Positions 12,215 through 25,050 are shown, counted from the first letter of the stretch. The stretch is 64,000 nt of DNA from Adiantum capillus-veneris (GCA_014529385.2 CM043963.1:70691912-70755911), one strand, 5' to 3'. The notes: a model not told the origin generated them from the sequence alone. Translations and numbers: made by a program.

Positions 12215-13672
12215 TTTCAATAATGGTTAGAATGGCCAAGTGGTGGATCTAGTGTCCACCTATCTCACACACTTTGTTTAAAATTGTAAGGTGGTGGATC
12301 TAAGAGAAACCCACCATTACACCCACCTGCCAAGGCTTGGTTAGAATGGATAAGTGGTAATTATTGGATGAACCCAACTTCAAATCTTGGTTGGAATGGC
12401 TAAGTGGTGGATCTCGAGTTTGCCTATCCCACACTCTTTGTTTAAAATTTAAAGGTGGTGGATCTAGGAGACATCAAACATTGCATCCACCTTTCAATAC
12501 TTGGTTAGAATGGCCAAGTGGTGGATCTTGGATCACCCACCTCAAAAACTTAGTTAGATCTAAGGCCGACCTTTCACACAAACTTTGTTTAAAATTGAAA
12601 GTTGATGAATTTAGGAGACAACAACCATTGTATCCCCCTTTCAAAAAATGGTTAGAATGGCCAAGTGTTGAATCTTGGATGCACTCACTTTCTAGGACTT
12701 TCTTAGAATGGCCAAGTGGTGGATCCAAGACCTAGCTTTCTCACACACTTTATTTGAAATTACAAGGTGGTGGATCTAGGAGACACCATCAATTGCATCC
12801 ACATTTCAAGCCTTCATTAGAATGGTCAAGTAGCTAGAACGGCCAAGTGGTGGATCTAAGATCTACTTATCTCACAAAATTTGTTTAAAATTCCAATTGA
12901 TAGGATGGCCAAGTGTAGAATACACCTAGCTTCATGACATGGGTAGAATGCATCCAACTTCACAACATGGATAGAATGGCCAATTGATGGATCTTGGATG
13001 CACCCAACTTCAAGATATGTGTAGAATGGCCAAGTGGTGGATCTTGGATGCATCCACCTACCAATACTTGGTTAGAATGACCAAGTGGTGGATCTTGGAT
13101 GCACCCACCTCCCAAGACTTGATAAGAATGGGTAAGTGGTTGTCAGATGGCCAAGTGCTAGGTCTTGGATTCACCTATTCCACATACTTTGTTTATAATT
13201 TTAAGGTGGTGGATCTAGGAGACATCAACTATTACATTCACCTTTCAGGACTTTGTTACAATAGCCAAGTGGTGGATCTTGGAGTGTCCACCTTAATAAC
13301 TTGGTTAGAATGGCCATGTAGTGGATCTATGGTTTACCTATCCCACATAATTTTTTTAAAATTGAATGATGCTTGATGTAGGACAAACCAACCATTGCAT
13401 CCACATTGTGATACTTGGTGCGAATGACCATGTGGTGGATTTTGGATGCAACCACCTTCGAGACTTGGCTAGAATGGCTCGGTAGTGGATCCAAGGTCTA
13501 ACTATACCACATACTTCATTTAAAATTGAAAGCTAGAGGATTTAGGAGACACCAACCATTGCAACCACGTTTCAAAACTTGGCTAAAATGACCAAGTGTT
13601 GGATCTTGGATGCACTCACCTTCCAAGACTTGGTTAGAATGGGTCAGTGGTGGATTTAAAGTCTACCTATTG
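12215..13672. repeat. Higher-order minisatellite (TTGGTTAGAATGGCCAAGTGG family)
   Basis: About 1.45 kb is built from two alternating modules. Module A is ttagaatggccaagtggtgg followed by atcttggatgcacccacct. Module B is cacacactttgtttaaaatt followed by gaaaggtggtggatctagga and gacaccaaccattgc. The order A-A'-B recurs at roughly 200-bp intervals, so this is a higher-order repeat with diverged copies. ORFs across it (for example 12364-12735) are just the translated repeat. Confidence 0.85.
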
Positions 13673-14708
13673 ATAGCCGTTTTTTGGCTTTTCAAAATTT
13701 CCGTAGTAAGCTACCTCACCCTACCAAAATCACTTAAACACTATGGCTATCCTCACTCTTTCACTGTACATAGGCATGTGTGAGTTATGAGACTTTTCCC
13801 CTATCTCCTTAAAACCCTCAGCTAACTAGTCATTGGACTAGTTGAGACAAAAAATAAATAAAAACAAAAAATAAAAATATATTAATGTCCATTTGTGTGT
13901 AGATATTTCATTGTATAAGAGCCTAAATATAGAATTTTTTTATTATAATTCTTTTGATATTTTTAAAATATTTTTATCTAAGTGTGTTATTTATCTAAGT
14001 TATTTATATTGACTCACTATTACCATAATGTTTCTTACCATTTTTCATACTCTTTATTCCATATAGAAATATTTTCATCCAAACCTCTCTAAATTTTCAT
14101 GTGAATCCACTCCAAGAAAAAATCACAAAATACCTTTTATCCAGTCATTCTCTTTTATTAAATTGTCAATTTTTTAAATTCCTTTTTTCATACTTCTTGT
14201 AAATAGTTTTAAATCAATAAAACAAATATGGATCCCGTCATTTGATTCCTTATATTTTCATAAATTTATTTTTTACATTTTATATTTATATACAGCTGAC
14301 ACTACTCTAAGATTCCATGAATTGTTTATATAGTAACCTGTTTTTTTCTCCATCATATCCATATATCATGAATAATCATAATCCATGTATGTTTTCAAAC
14401 CCTCAAAAATCTAGTAGGTCATGCTCTCATGCAAGGAGGGATTCACTCTTGGACAAAAGAGGGACCACTAAAGACTTTTGTAGGAGAAAAAACAAGCATT
14501 TTCGTGGGATTTTTGGCGTCCACCTCCACTCCAAATTTGTGGTGGTGACCAAAATCCAAAATTTGTCTCACAAACTGAATAATCACCTCACAATTTTTTA
14601 TAATTTTTGAAGGTGTCATCGGTGAGATATGATTTTTGTGGTGAACCCTAGACAACCCACTTTTTCTCACAAGTCAGCCTAGTCTTCTCTCACCTTCCTT
14701 CACACTTC

Positions 14709-14739
<31 letters not shown>

Positions 14740-14950
14740 CCATTTCTCACTATCTGTTCCTTAAACCTGAACCTTCCATGGTTTCTCTCACACTCTTCAC
14801 CATTAACCTCCCCTCTCACCTTCATAGCTCTCATATGAACTCTACATGTACATATACCATCTCTATGCCTCTCTCTATTACTTCTAAATTACAATTCCTT
14901 CTTATCTTTTCTCTATATACATAAAAATGAGCATGTAAAACTATGATTAA
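13673..14950. other. AT-rich non-coding stretch
   Basis: A/T-rich DNA that ends with a (CA)n run at 14709-14736 and CT-rich sequence. The segment 14400-14700 has moderately complex sequence, but no recognisable protein or RNA gene was seen. Confidence 0.4.
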
Positions 14951-16438
14951 TGTAATGGAATTGACCTATGAACTTTGAAAATAGAGGAATTAAGAAAATT
15001 AGAGTGAGCATTTTCATGAGACTACTTTGAGAACATAGAGGGTGAACTTAATTAGCAGTAACAACATAACCATATATTTAATTAACTTGGCATGAACAAT
15101 ACTTTTGCAAGAGAGAGTGTTAGAGAACTTGACAGTAGTTGAGGACTGGATTTATGTGGAGCCGGTCCTCCCTACAATAGGCTTTTGTAGTATAGATTCT
15201 CCCATAAAGAGAGACTTGGTACAATACAATGTTTGTGTTCCTTGTGACGTAGGTGATGCAATGAAAATGGAAAGCTTCATGCATCACGAGCATAACATAA
15301 TCTTGTAAAAGCATTAACCATCCCCGGCCTCAATCACAAGGTCTCAAACACCTTCAAAGGTGGAGAGAGCTAGCGGGGAATGAGAGTAGGGAAGAGGAAG
15401 AAGAAACATTCACAGGAGAAAGAAATAGTTCCTCACTTATCACATCACTCTTCTTGCTTAGCATATCATAAGAGCATAGTAATGAAGATGGAGAAGATGG
15501 CAAGATTAAGCATTGAAACATGGCTCTTGGTTGGATTTGCATTCCATAGCCAAGAGTGTTGGTGTAGGCCCTCAACTTTTCAAAAAGCTTGGAGAAGGAG
15601 ATGGAGCTCATGCACTTTGCACCTCACACAATGAGTGTGTGCGCGCACGCGCGTCGCGTGGGAGAGTATACCCCCCAAGCTAGCCCCTAGCTTCCTTGAT
15701 CGACCCCCCCCCCCCCCTTTTAGCTCATGCTGGAAGTTGATTGGACCCCTTCAAGCCTAGCCAATCACATACAGAGTGCATATCAAGCAACCATGCTAGC
15801 CTTGGAACAAGTGTCCCCCTTTTCCCTTAAAAAGAAAGGACTTGATAAATGCGTAAACAATTAATTAAATTAGCTAAATTATCATTGGACCCCTTGAGAG
15901 GCCAACCAATAGGACTTGTGTGAGGGTATGTGTGTTCTCTCTCATGTCCCTACAATAAGGACTCGCCCCCTCATGAGTAGGGATATTTGTTGACTTTTGG
16001 AACACCTTAGCCTGTCAAACACCTTAGTCATGGAAAGCCTCAAGCACCTTAATCATAAAGCACCTCAAGAACCTTAGTCAGCAATCACGACAAGCACCTG
16101 AAGTACCTTAGTCAACAAGCATCACAAGCACCTCAAGCTTGGCCCGGGTTCCCACCTCAAGAACAACCCTAGCTTACCTAAGGTCAAAGGACTTTTAGCA
16201 CTAACCTTTGGAGGTCTTTAATAAAGCGAACCCTAAGGTCTTTAAACTCCATTAGCTAGCCTTGTTCTTTGACAGACCATCTCTCATTTGGATCCCTTTA
16301 ACCTTGGCCCCGTGTTGAGATAGATCCATAAGCACATGTCTATATTCTAACCCTTGTTCTCATTTATTCTTCCACATTAAATGATCAGTTTAATATAAGA
16401 AAATCATTTGGGTTGGTTAGATATTAGATTTTATGACA
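14951..16438 (-). repeat. LTR of gypsy family G1, copy C (1.49 kb)
   Basis: On the plus strand the repeat runs from TGTAATGGAAT at 14951 to ...TTTTATGACA at 16438. It aligns along its length with the LTR at 30081-31405 and, inverted, with 54601-56214. Internal landmarks are a poly-C run (about 15700), AGCACCTTAGTCA/GACAAGCACCTCAAG minisatellite units (16010-16140) and the tract before GATATTAGATTTTATGACA. The boundary at TATGACA is fixed by the nested copy at 42359, where the sequence passes straight into host coding DNA. Confidence 0.8.
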
Positions 16439-16935
16439 TTACCTCTCTCTTGGAATCATAGTCGTCCTCGACTATAAAGTAGAAGAGATAAAGCCTTAGT
16501 TATTAGTCGATGTTTCTTAGTGGATAGAGGATCCCTTTTTACCCTATGACATCATTCCAAGTTGGATGACTAATCCATTTGGGGCTTAAGAGACTTAGAT
16601 TCCGCAAGCATGTCTGATCTTTAGTCCATATCATAGTTCCACAGCAGAGTGACAATTTCTACTTAATGTTTGAGAGACGTCGTCAACACAAACATGATTC
16701 TAAGCAGGCATACTACTTAAATTTATGCACAAGAAAAAGAGAATTAGTCTTATAAGACAAAAATGTTGATCATTTAAAGGAAACATTTACATTTTCTTAC
16801 TCTAATGTAGCATTGACAAAGTTCATACTATCTCAAGTTGTATTCCTTGCATCCATCTAGCATCTTCAAAAGGATAATTTTTGAACTTAATAAGATACCG
16901 TCAGGGATAACATTACCATGTCGTAGTACCTCCTC
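16439..16935 (-). mobile_element. 3' untranslated part of a truncated G1 gypsy
   Basis: About 500 bp is homologous to 31406-31907, the interval between the pol stop and 3' LTR of the nested G1 element. It begins (minus strand) with a purine-rich AAGAGAGAGG polypurine tract next to the LTR. Homology stops near 16935 and no pol is attached, so this copy keeps only one LTR and its 3' UTR. Confidence 0.7.
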
Positions 16936-17719
16936 ACCTTGTTTTTGGTTATTGTTGGTGCATATTTCACTCCATGTAACTTTGAACGAAAAGAAGAGAT
17001 AGATTGCATTGCCCGAAGAAGCTTTCTGAAACTAAGAGCGCCTTTCTATATGGCCGTCAAAACCGCTTTTTTGATGGTTGGCATGTCGACTTGGATAGCG
17101 CTCTGAAATGAACATCGCAACCCCATATCGCTCATTTTCACCGGCTAGAACCAGTATATAAAACAAGCTGGTAGCCAATTGCTTTCCGTGTGTGCATTGT
17201 ATTCAATTCGAAAAGGTGGGATTCAATAGGCAATCTACGGTTTCGGAGGCGAGAGACACTTCTGGAGGGTGGTTCAACCACCCCCCAAACTAGCAATAGT
17301 TCTCATCTCGACGACAACACGTTAAGCAAGCCTATGAGTTTGCCTTTTTTATTTAGGGGCACTGTCAAAGGCTCTTTTGGAGGGTCTACAGGAAGGCCCT
17401 CTACGTCAACCTTGATCTTTTGATTAATTTCCAAGATACTCAAATAACATTCTTTTACAGTAAGCCGTGTGGGGCCAAAAAGGCATGTATATACTTTCAT
17501 TTCCCTATATGGAAGGCCAACTAAAAGCGCCGTTGTATAGGCTAGTGTAGGTGGAGGTCCCTCCGCACTATCTGACACGGGCATTTTCAAATGGGATCAA
17601 CGGTTGGGATAATTTGGGTTAAGGCCCTCGTCAAAGTGAAGAAGCTCTGTGTAAATAAGACAGATCTTCCTTCACTTGCTTTACCATAATGGAATATTTT
17701 TCCTAATGATTTGGATTCT
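16936..17719. other. Unassigned region between G1 LTR and membrane-protein gene
   Basis: It contains a plus-strand TATA-like element (agtatataaaac near 17155) and, on the minus strand, an open stretch of 95 codons (17303-17590) including YTTALLVGLPYREMKVYTC and VDVEGLPVDPPKEPL. Its composition looks protein-like but I do not recognise it. It could be a further 3' exon or an old element fragment. Confidence 0.3.
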
Positions 17720-20557
17720 CTACGTTGGCCAACTGGATCTAGTGAATTGAGTGTGGTGGATTGAGTGTTTATACAGACCCGAGCTCGATTCCCACCGGCG
17801 AATTCCAAACAACGAGTGAGGCCAGGATCTGTGGCCTGCCTCTTCGGCACAAGGGATCTCTCGTCTGTCCAAAGAGAGACAACGGATCCTCGACTTTTCT
17901 GCATATGCAGCATCACCATCCTGTTTGGCTTTGGAAAAGAGAGGCTCTGCATCTTTGCGCTCTTCTGCAGGATAAGGGCCTTCCTCTTCATCGCCAGCAA
18001 TGGATGCTACTAACCCTAATGTCACGTCTGCAGCTTCTTCTTTTCGGCCATCTTCACCTTCGCCATCTTCTCTGAATTCCCTCTGTGGACCACAGTATGC
18101 ATCAAATCGAATGTATGCAATGAGAAATCCCAGGTACCCCGCTATGGCAACTGCGGACACAATGAGATAAGGGGTGGGCAGAGTGCCAAGCAAGTGAGTG
18201 ACACACAAGACCGCGATGTCTAGCAGCACATGGAGAAGGGAAATGGCCTGGAGCTTCACACGGAAGATGCAGCAGCCCAATTGGCTGGCATCACTCGCAA
18301 GACTAACCATGGGATAAAGAGGCCCCAGTATCATGCTCATATAGCTGAATGAGAGTGAGCTCAGCAAGCGGTGCAAATCCCGCACATTTTTCTTCATGGC
18401 CTTCGGTGAGTGAAGGAGCCAGAAATGAAGAGAATACAAAATAATGTTGCCTCCAATGACCAGCAATGGAAGTGAATCAGACACATGAAATCTAGCTTGC
18501 TCACGCACAGTTCTTAGCCGAGAAAAGTATTCTCTGATGTGGACAATGACATTTGTAAATGTTAAGCACCGTAGCAGTGCAGCAAAAAGTGTGAATCCGG
18601 CCCCTATCGTGCCTGCCCAAACTTTCTGCTTGAGTGTAATGGCATTCTTGGCAATGGACTGCACAGATGTTCCGCCATTGTATGCAGCAGAGATGAGAGA
18701 TGCAGCCACCGATACTTTGAATGTGTCGGACATGCTATTCAAAAAAATGCTCTCTCGAGTTAGCACCAGATAGCCACAGAACTGCAGGATAAGCATGGGG
18801 ACGCCCTCCATAGCACTTCCCAAAATGCAATAGAGCCCATTCATTTCTGCAGATCTGAGTTCTGGCACCCTGCAAAAATCGTCCAGAGAACAATGTTGAT
18901 TAGGAGCTGACCTGCCACGCATGCTGATATGAAAAACTTTAAATTGGCTTTTCAAAAATGGAGATTTGGACACAAGGGGGAATGAACACTTAAGAAGAGA
19001 CTGTGAAAGCAACCTGCAATGCCGGCAGTCCTGTTAGGTGATTGGCCTGAACCATAGGACACTCCGAAACCTTATGGCTCAACAGGGAACCTCTCAATGT
19101 ATAAGACATGAAAGGTAAATATGTCAGAAGGCGAAAGCTCTCAATGCTAAAGACTTGTGCTGGCTCTCCATTGTACAAAGGAGATTGTTTCTAGAATGGC
19201 ACTTCGTGATGAAATTGCAGAGAGGACAATCCAAAAACTGTGTATCTCTGTCAGAGTGTGCAATGGAAGAGAAACACATGAGAATGCCGGGAATTCAATC
19301 ACTCCACAGGCAGAATGATACAAGATGGTCAAAGTGTGGACGAGGGCCGCATTGAGTCGGGCAGAACCTCTAAAAGACCCAACATAGAAAATCCACAAAA
19401 TTAATAAAATGGACACAATGTCTAGTGCAACCCCTACATGTGGCTAGAAACCCTACCAAAAGGGTGACCAACACACAACTAAGGGCCTAAGTGCACTTGA
19501 GAAAAGTTGAAAGCAAGGGTGAAAGATTGTGGAAGGTGAACATAAAGCTCTAACAATATCTACAAGTCTGCTTAATTCCAAAGCGGATGAAGCATGCAAC
19601 TTGATCAACATACCGAAAAACAAACTTATAAAGTCCATCAAGGTGGCCACATGAAGAGTCCAATACAGTCATTATCTGTTAGGGATCGCATGTGGAGATT
19701 CCCTTGGAAGAGGGAATCATGTGTTTCAGGTGAGTCACTCTTCATGACTATCCACTTCACGACGTGATCCACTACTCTCTACAATTTCCACAGCATATAC
19801 ATAAATGACTTGCAATTACAAGAACATACCCAAAGAAAAAGAAAAACAACATAAAGGCAGATATCAAACGGATATCAAAATGAGAGATGTCTCAATTTCA
19901 GGCTTTCTACAAGAAATCCTGAAATTGCTTGCAGACAAAGGATCATGAAGCAGAGATTGGAGCCATGACTCTTGACAAAAAAATCACAAAAACATGTGCA
20001 CATCACTTGCAGACAAAGCTTCATGAAGCAGAGATTGGAGCCATGACTCTTGACAAAAAAATGATGAAAACAAAATGCATAAAGTTCTGCATATCTAATA
20101 CGACCGTATCGTAACCAAATCGACATGATTTCTAGCCTTATTTAATTAAGAAATGGATGGACAAGAAATGTCTGAAGATCAGAAGTTACCCTGCACAGCT
20201 GAGAGTGCGCCAGAGGAGGTTCGAGAGTCGGTAGAGATGGATCAAGGGCAGAAAATAAGCAGCACAAAGTGGGGCATCACTGTGTTTAAATTTGAGCTTG
20301 AAGAGAATAGCGTTCAGAGAGTGGCAGCACACCATAATTGCAAGCAGGGCATAGAAGTAGCCTGCCAGCTCACTAGTCTGGTGCCGACAGGTTGCATCGC
20401 AGCTACGAGCCCCCCCTGCCTCACGCCTTGAAAGGCTGACAAAGCGTTGTGAATATTCCACTACCACAACTAGATTGCTGCCAAAGTCGAAGAGATACGT
20501 GCCCGCCGACAACAGAATGCTGCTGACAACCACTACGTTTTGCAAAGGAGCAGCCAT
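17720..20557 (-). CDS. Two-exon polytopic membrane protein, XK-related-like
   Basis: Exon 1 runs from ATG 20557 to 20190 and ends at a GTAACT donor. Exon 2 starts at 18869 after TTTTTGCAG and ends at stop 17720. The phase matches across the 1.3-kb intron (GG|G), giving about 505 residues. Several hydrophobic segments are visible: one N-terminal (VVVVSSILLSAGTYLFDF), one around YFYALLAIMVCC, and about five in exon 2. A charged C-terminal tail follows (EDGEGEDGRKEEAAD). The motifs HLYRLSNLLW, EGVPMLILQFCGYLVL and TFKVSVAASLISAAYN fall where XK-related proteins (PF09815, phospholipid scramblase/transport family) have HLLQLG.., ESAPQL.LQ and SLLS segments. That likeness is by eye only. It is the only apparently intact host-type gene in the window. 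Confidence 0.6.
19927..20088. repeat. Two-copy 81-bp direct repeat in intron
   Basis: The segment cttgcagacaaag(g/c)(a/t)tc followed by atgaagcagagattggagcc and atgactcttgacaaaaaaat occurs twice in tandem with a period of about 81 bp, inside the single intron of the membrane-protein gene. The copies differ at a few positions. Confidence 0.85.
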
Positions 20558-20670
20558 TGCTAGCAGACCGTTGCAAACACGAGAGGCCCGTACTCTGCGC
20601 ACTGCCTCATATCTCACTTACTGTATGATGCGGTGAGGGGCTGATTTTGCTCACTACATAGCCATCTCTG

Positions 20671-20677
20671 TTTATAA
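20671..20677 (-). promoter_or_regulatory. Candidate TATA box of the membrane-protein gene
   Basis: The minus strand reads CTTATAAAC about 115 nt upstream of the ATG at 20557, a plausible distance for a plant core promoter with a short 5' UTR. No other core element was identified, and the assignment rests on position and sequence only. Confidence 0.35.
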
Positions 20678-22037
20678 GAAGCAATCTACTGGAGGGAAGT
20701 CCCATTGATCTATCAAGCCCCGAGCTTTAACCCTGGCTATGCCGGTGAGCTTTCCTCCTACTTCAATTCCCTGCTTTTTGCATAAGCAGGAAGCATTACC
20801 GTCATCTTAGTCTCCATGGCCTCTTATTACAACTGCCTGCAAGAAGAAGCATACAAAACACGCATAAAGAGCAGGCTGCGGGTAGACTCGTCTGTGTGTT
20901 GTCCTCGATAGTGCCGACTATAAATTGACAGGGTTGAGAAAGTGCTGCCCCGCAGAAGGCGGGCGCCAGGAGGCTGTCGCTTTCTAGGTGTGGGTGCGTT
21001 CAGACTGCCGCAACTCCAGCCATTAGATGACGTGACCACGCCACGCGGCTGTTGATCATGGGCAGTCCTACTCCATTTGGGGGAAAAATATGGTTTGACC
21101 TTTTGACCTCCTGAGTCCTCATCTCAAGGCGAATGTCTTACCACAACACTAAAATGCATACGAATTGTTATGCAAGAAAATAGGTAGCATTATATTAAGC
21201 AGTTTTTGGCATACATGCGTTCCTAGTTCACACCGAGTTTACATCAAATTTCACACCACCAAAATGCACTGCACATACCTTGCAGAGTTCACCTGCAAGT
21301 TCAAAACGAGTTCATATTTGCCCAAGTTTACAATTACTTTACATCAAGTTCACATTCCAGATAGATGGTTGTGATTCTCACTAACATGCACGTCGATTTT
21401 TTACCATAGATCCCCTCTAAAACTGAGAGTTTGTCAATTTACTAGGAGGACAACGTCACTCCACGGAGGTATCGGGTTCCAGTCGTGTTGAAGCAAGCGG
21501 GATATCAGTCGCAGGTCCTTTTTGCATTTTCTTGGACCTTTACCACCTCGAGGTCAGTGTGGATAAGTCTACGTCATGGATCCCTCAACTTCATCCCGTG
21601 TCACTTAGAGAGAGAGTGTGTGTGTGTGTGTGCGTGTGTTTGTGTGTGTAGGTAGCTTTCAATATAGAGAGCAGGTATCATCACATCATTACAAGTACAG
21701 TAAATGAATTCTTTAAACAAAAGATACTTCCAGTATGTTGAACACATTTCAAAAAAAAAATTGCTCTCAAAAAAATGAATATTCCTTCTCGTCAACTAAA
21801 CAGGCGACGAGCTGTAGTCTCCTGGATCCCGTAGGGTTTGTTGCTTCGGTGCTATTGCCCGGATGCCGCTTTGGCGAGCATGCAAGAGATAAAGTGCAGG
21901 CAGCCAGGCCTAGGTAGGAGCGCAGGGTTCACGAGGGATGACATGGTAGAGAATGAGCAGTTCAGCAGGTCGACGAGGCAAGGGACTTCTAATTTTTTTT
22001 AAACATGATGAATCGCCTGAATTGCAACTCGGTGTGG
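20678..22037. other. Upstream intergenic DNA with (TG)n
   Basis: No credible ORF. A GT-rich microsatellite with interruptions lies at 21607-21652. At 21165-21375 there is moderately complex AT-rich sequence without recognisable features. Confidence 0.4.
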
Positions 22038-22200
22038 TGGCTCAGCTGGTTAGCCTAGAAGTTATTAGGTATGCTCTACTCAAAGGGTTGAGTTCGATCC
22101 CTCAATTGTCCTTTTACAGGTTCTGGTCTTCAAAGGGTCGTCGATGAGATCCGCATGGAATCTGTGTAGAATTGAATATATTAAGGAAGTAGCCAGTATG
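22026..22200 (+). repeat. tRNA-derived SINE-like sequence
   Basis: It has a good RNA polymerase III A box (TGGCTCAGCTGG, 22038-22049) and B box (GTTCGATCC, 22092-22100), spaced 42 nt apart. The intervening sequence does not fold into a complete cloverleaf and no acceptor stem pairs, so it is a SINE head or tRNA relic rather than a tRNA gene. The 3' end and target duplication were not identified. Confidence 0.45.
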
Positions 22201-22925
22201 TGTGTAGAAGAAGGTAATTACAACAGAGTACTTATAAAAGAATTTGTGTGCAGAATATAGAAAGCTCCACAAATGATATGTGCATCCATTATGAGACAAG
22301 GACAAGTTATTACTTAACTCATAGACTGGAGGTGTCTTATAAGTGAGGCACTTGTTATTGACGGCCACTATATGCTATACAAATCAAAGGAAAAAACTTA
22401 TATTGCCCATAACCAGAGTGGGAAGGTCCATGTGGAATTGGTTAGCGCACTATGGCCCAATGAGCGAATCTTGTAAGTTGAACGCCTCGGGATCAAAGAC
22501 CAACATCTTCATATAAATCTGAAGGTCCTCCATGAGAGAGAATATAGGTAGGATTATGACAATTAGTACTCATAGTGGGGTGGTGAGGGAGTGGGGGTGA
22601 TGGAGGAGGTGGGGAAGGTGGCAGGCATGCAAGAGGTTTTTTCTGATAGATCCCGCCATGCAGGGCTTGAGTCAATATAAGGGGATAGTGAATTCGTGTA
22701 AGGTGGTACCTTGAATTTACCCCCCTTCTTTAATTGCATGATGGTTCCCCACATCTTATTGTACCCTTATAGATTTGCCAAAAATCCTTAATAAACTGTA
22801 ACTTAAAAATAAGGGGGGGTTCCTTCCATATTCTCAAATGAAGCAAAAATTGGTGTGTGTAACCAAGCTCCTTCCAACCCACACTAGAATAGGATCAAAT
22901 TTTGACTTGGAGAGTCCACTAATGG
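22201..22925. other. Intergenic DNA, no recognised feature
   Basis: This is mixed-composition sequence with short purine-rich runs (22570-22625). No ORF shows family motifs. Confidence 0.35.
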
Positions 22926-22958
22926 GGGCACTAGGCCCCCATTAGGGACCTAGTGCCC
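22926..22958. repeat. 33-bp near-perfect palindrome
   Basis: GGGCACTAGG and CCTAGTGCCC form 10-bp perfect arms around a 13-nt centre. It lies about 45 bp outside the left inverted-repeat end of the simple-sequence block, just before poly-G. Confidence 0.8.
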
Positions 22959-23199
22959 ACATTTTGAGGGGGGACGGTTATGGAGCAAGCTCAACGGAGC
23001 GAGCTTTGGAGCGAGCTTTTTTTTTTTTGGAGGGCCACCACCACTACCTCCCATTGCCGCCCCTTAGCACCCATCGCCACCACCACCTAAGTCCACCACC
23101 GGTGGTTAGTAGTACTAGCTTAGTGCCACCATGAGCCGTCTCTAATCCTACCACCACCACCCATTGCTGCCCCTCCCCACCATTGGAGTAGCCAAGGAC

Positions 23200-23595
<396 letters not shown>

Positions 23596-23991
23596 CTTGA
23601 GCCTATCCCCTTGTCAGTGATACACACTATCATAGCCATTTGGCTCAGCTCCTACTTCCTTCGATGTGAGACAGGACGTTAGGCCCAATGGAAAAGAATC
23701 AATTTGATTGTGCACATTTTATGCTCACTGCAAGTTTGAGAGTCTGAGTACCACACACTACTAGAGTGCTCGGCTTTTGGTCACATCCAAACTTGCTTCC
23801 CTCACATTTTTAGCCATGACTTGGACCTATACACTTTCCTCTCCCATCCACAGTATGGGCTCTCCATTGTGACTCTCATCACCACAATTTTGGATTATCG
23901 AGTATCACTCATCAGCCACACACATACTACATCACATGTAACATTGGTCCCATAGGTCATATTTGACCTCCGATAATGATAATAAAATCTC

Positions 23992-23992
23992 T

Positions 23993-24042
<50 letters not shown>

Positions 24043-24250
24043 GAGTCTGATGATTGAGTTGAATCATGCCTTGAGCTTGTTAATGCAAGCTTTGAGATTG
24101 CGATTCTCTTCCATGACACAATTGAGGGCCGTTTGGAGGTGTTCAATGAGCCAAGCTTGCTTCGAGCTGCCAGGACAACCGCAAAGCTCGATCGTGTCCT
24201 CACAAGGTTTTGGGGTTGTAGTCTTCTCTTTGGTTGTCATATCGCCCACG
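23992..24250 (-). other. (CT)n run and short coiled-coil-like ORF
   Basis: A (CT)n run at 23992-24039 is followed by a minus-strand open stretch of 61 codons (24064-24249), rich in Glu, Leu and Lys with two Cys (HLQTALNCVMEENRNLKAC). I do not recognise it. The heptad-like spacing suggests a coiled coil, but it may be chance. Confidence 0.25.
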
Positions 24251-24363
24251 ATGAGACTGGGTTGGCTTGTAGCGTAGGAACACCGGCTAAAGTGTGTGAG
24301 TGTGTAGACTAGTGTAAACCTAAAAGATAATGTATGTGGTGGCCGCGTTGGCTAGGGTCGACT

Positions 24364-24365
<2 letters not shown>

Positions 24366-24410
<45 letters not shown>

Positions 24411-24690
24411 GGGCCAATAGAAAGAAAAGAGGGAGAGGGGGGGAGGGATTGTGAGAGGGAGAGAGGGGGAGGGATTGTGTGAGAGAGAGAGGGGGAGAGC
24501 ATTGGCTTTTTTTGTTTCATATAAAGAGGAAAAAAGGAATGGAAAGGAGTTTAAGTTAAAAAAAAGGCTCTCCCAAGCAAAGCAATAGCGATATGCTTTA
24601 AAAAAAAAAAACCCAATCCCCCTCTCTCCCTCTCACAATCCCTCCCCCCCCCCTCTCTCCCCACTCGCCCTCTCCAACCCCCCTATTAAT
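24366..24690. repeat. (GA)n run and CT/GA-rich inverted repeat
   Basis: A pure (GA)n run lies at 24366-24408. The segment 24425-24500 (gagggagagggggggaggga type) is inverted at 24615-24690 (CTCTCCCTCTCACAATCCCT type), separated by about 110 bp, so the strand can fold into a long hairpin. Confidence 0.75.
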
Positions 24691-24898
24691 GTTTAAAAAA
24701 ACAGGGTATAGTGTTTTCAACCGGCTAAAACTGTAAAATCTCGATAATATGTTGAGAGGTCCTTAAAGAAAACTGTGAAATTCACAAGTTTAAGTGTAAA
24801 TACCGACAAAATCTTCAATTTCTGACCTAAAAATCGAGAGAATTTCAAGTTTTCCCTTATTTTCTTCAGTTAGGAAAAATGTATTTCTCTGGCGCTAT

Positions 24899-24902
<4 letters not shown>

Positions 24903-24949
<47 letters not shown>

Positions 24950-24994
24950 TTCCATTACTCTCTCTAAGCCCCCTATCTCTCTCTACCCCCCCCC

Positions 24995-25050
<56 letters not shown>

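Noticed and set aside
12215-13672. CRISPR-like array
   Set aside because: Repeats are long, diverged and arranged in higher-order modules without unique spacers, in a plant nuclear context.
17587-18075. Additional ORFs overlapping the membrane-protein gene
   Set aside because: They are shadow frames of exon 2 on either strand.
22026-22110. Functional tRNA gene
   Set aside because: A and B boxes are present, but no acceptor stem pairs and no anticodon arm is evident.
22413-22500. Second SINE-like box pair
   Set aside because: The A box is partial (tggaattggttagcgc) and no acceptable B box follows. Too weak to list.
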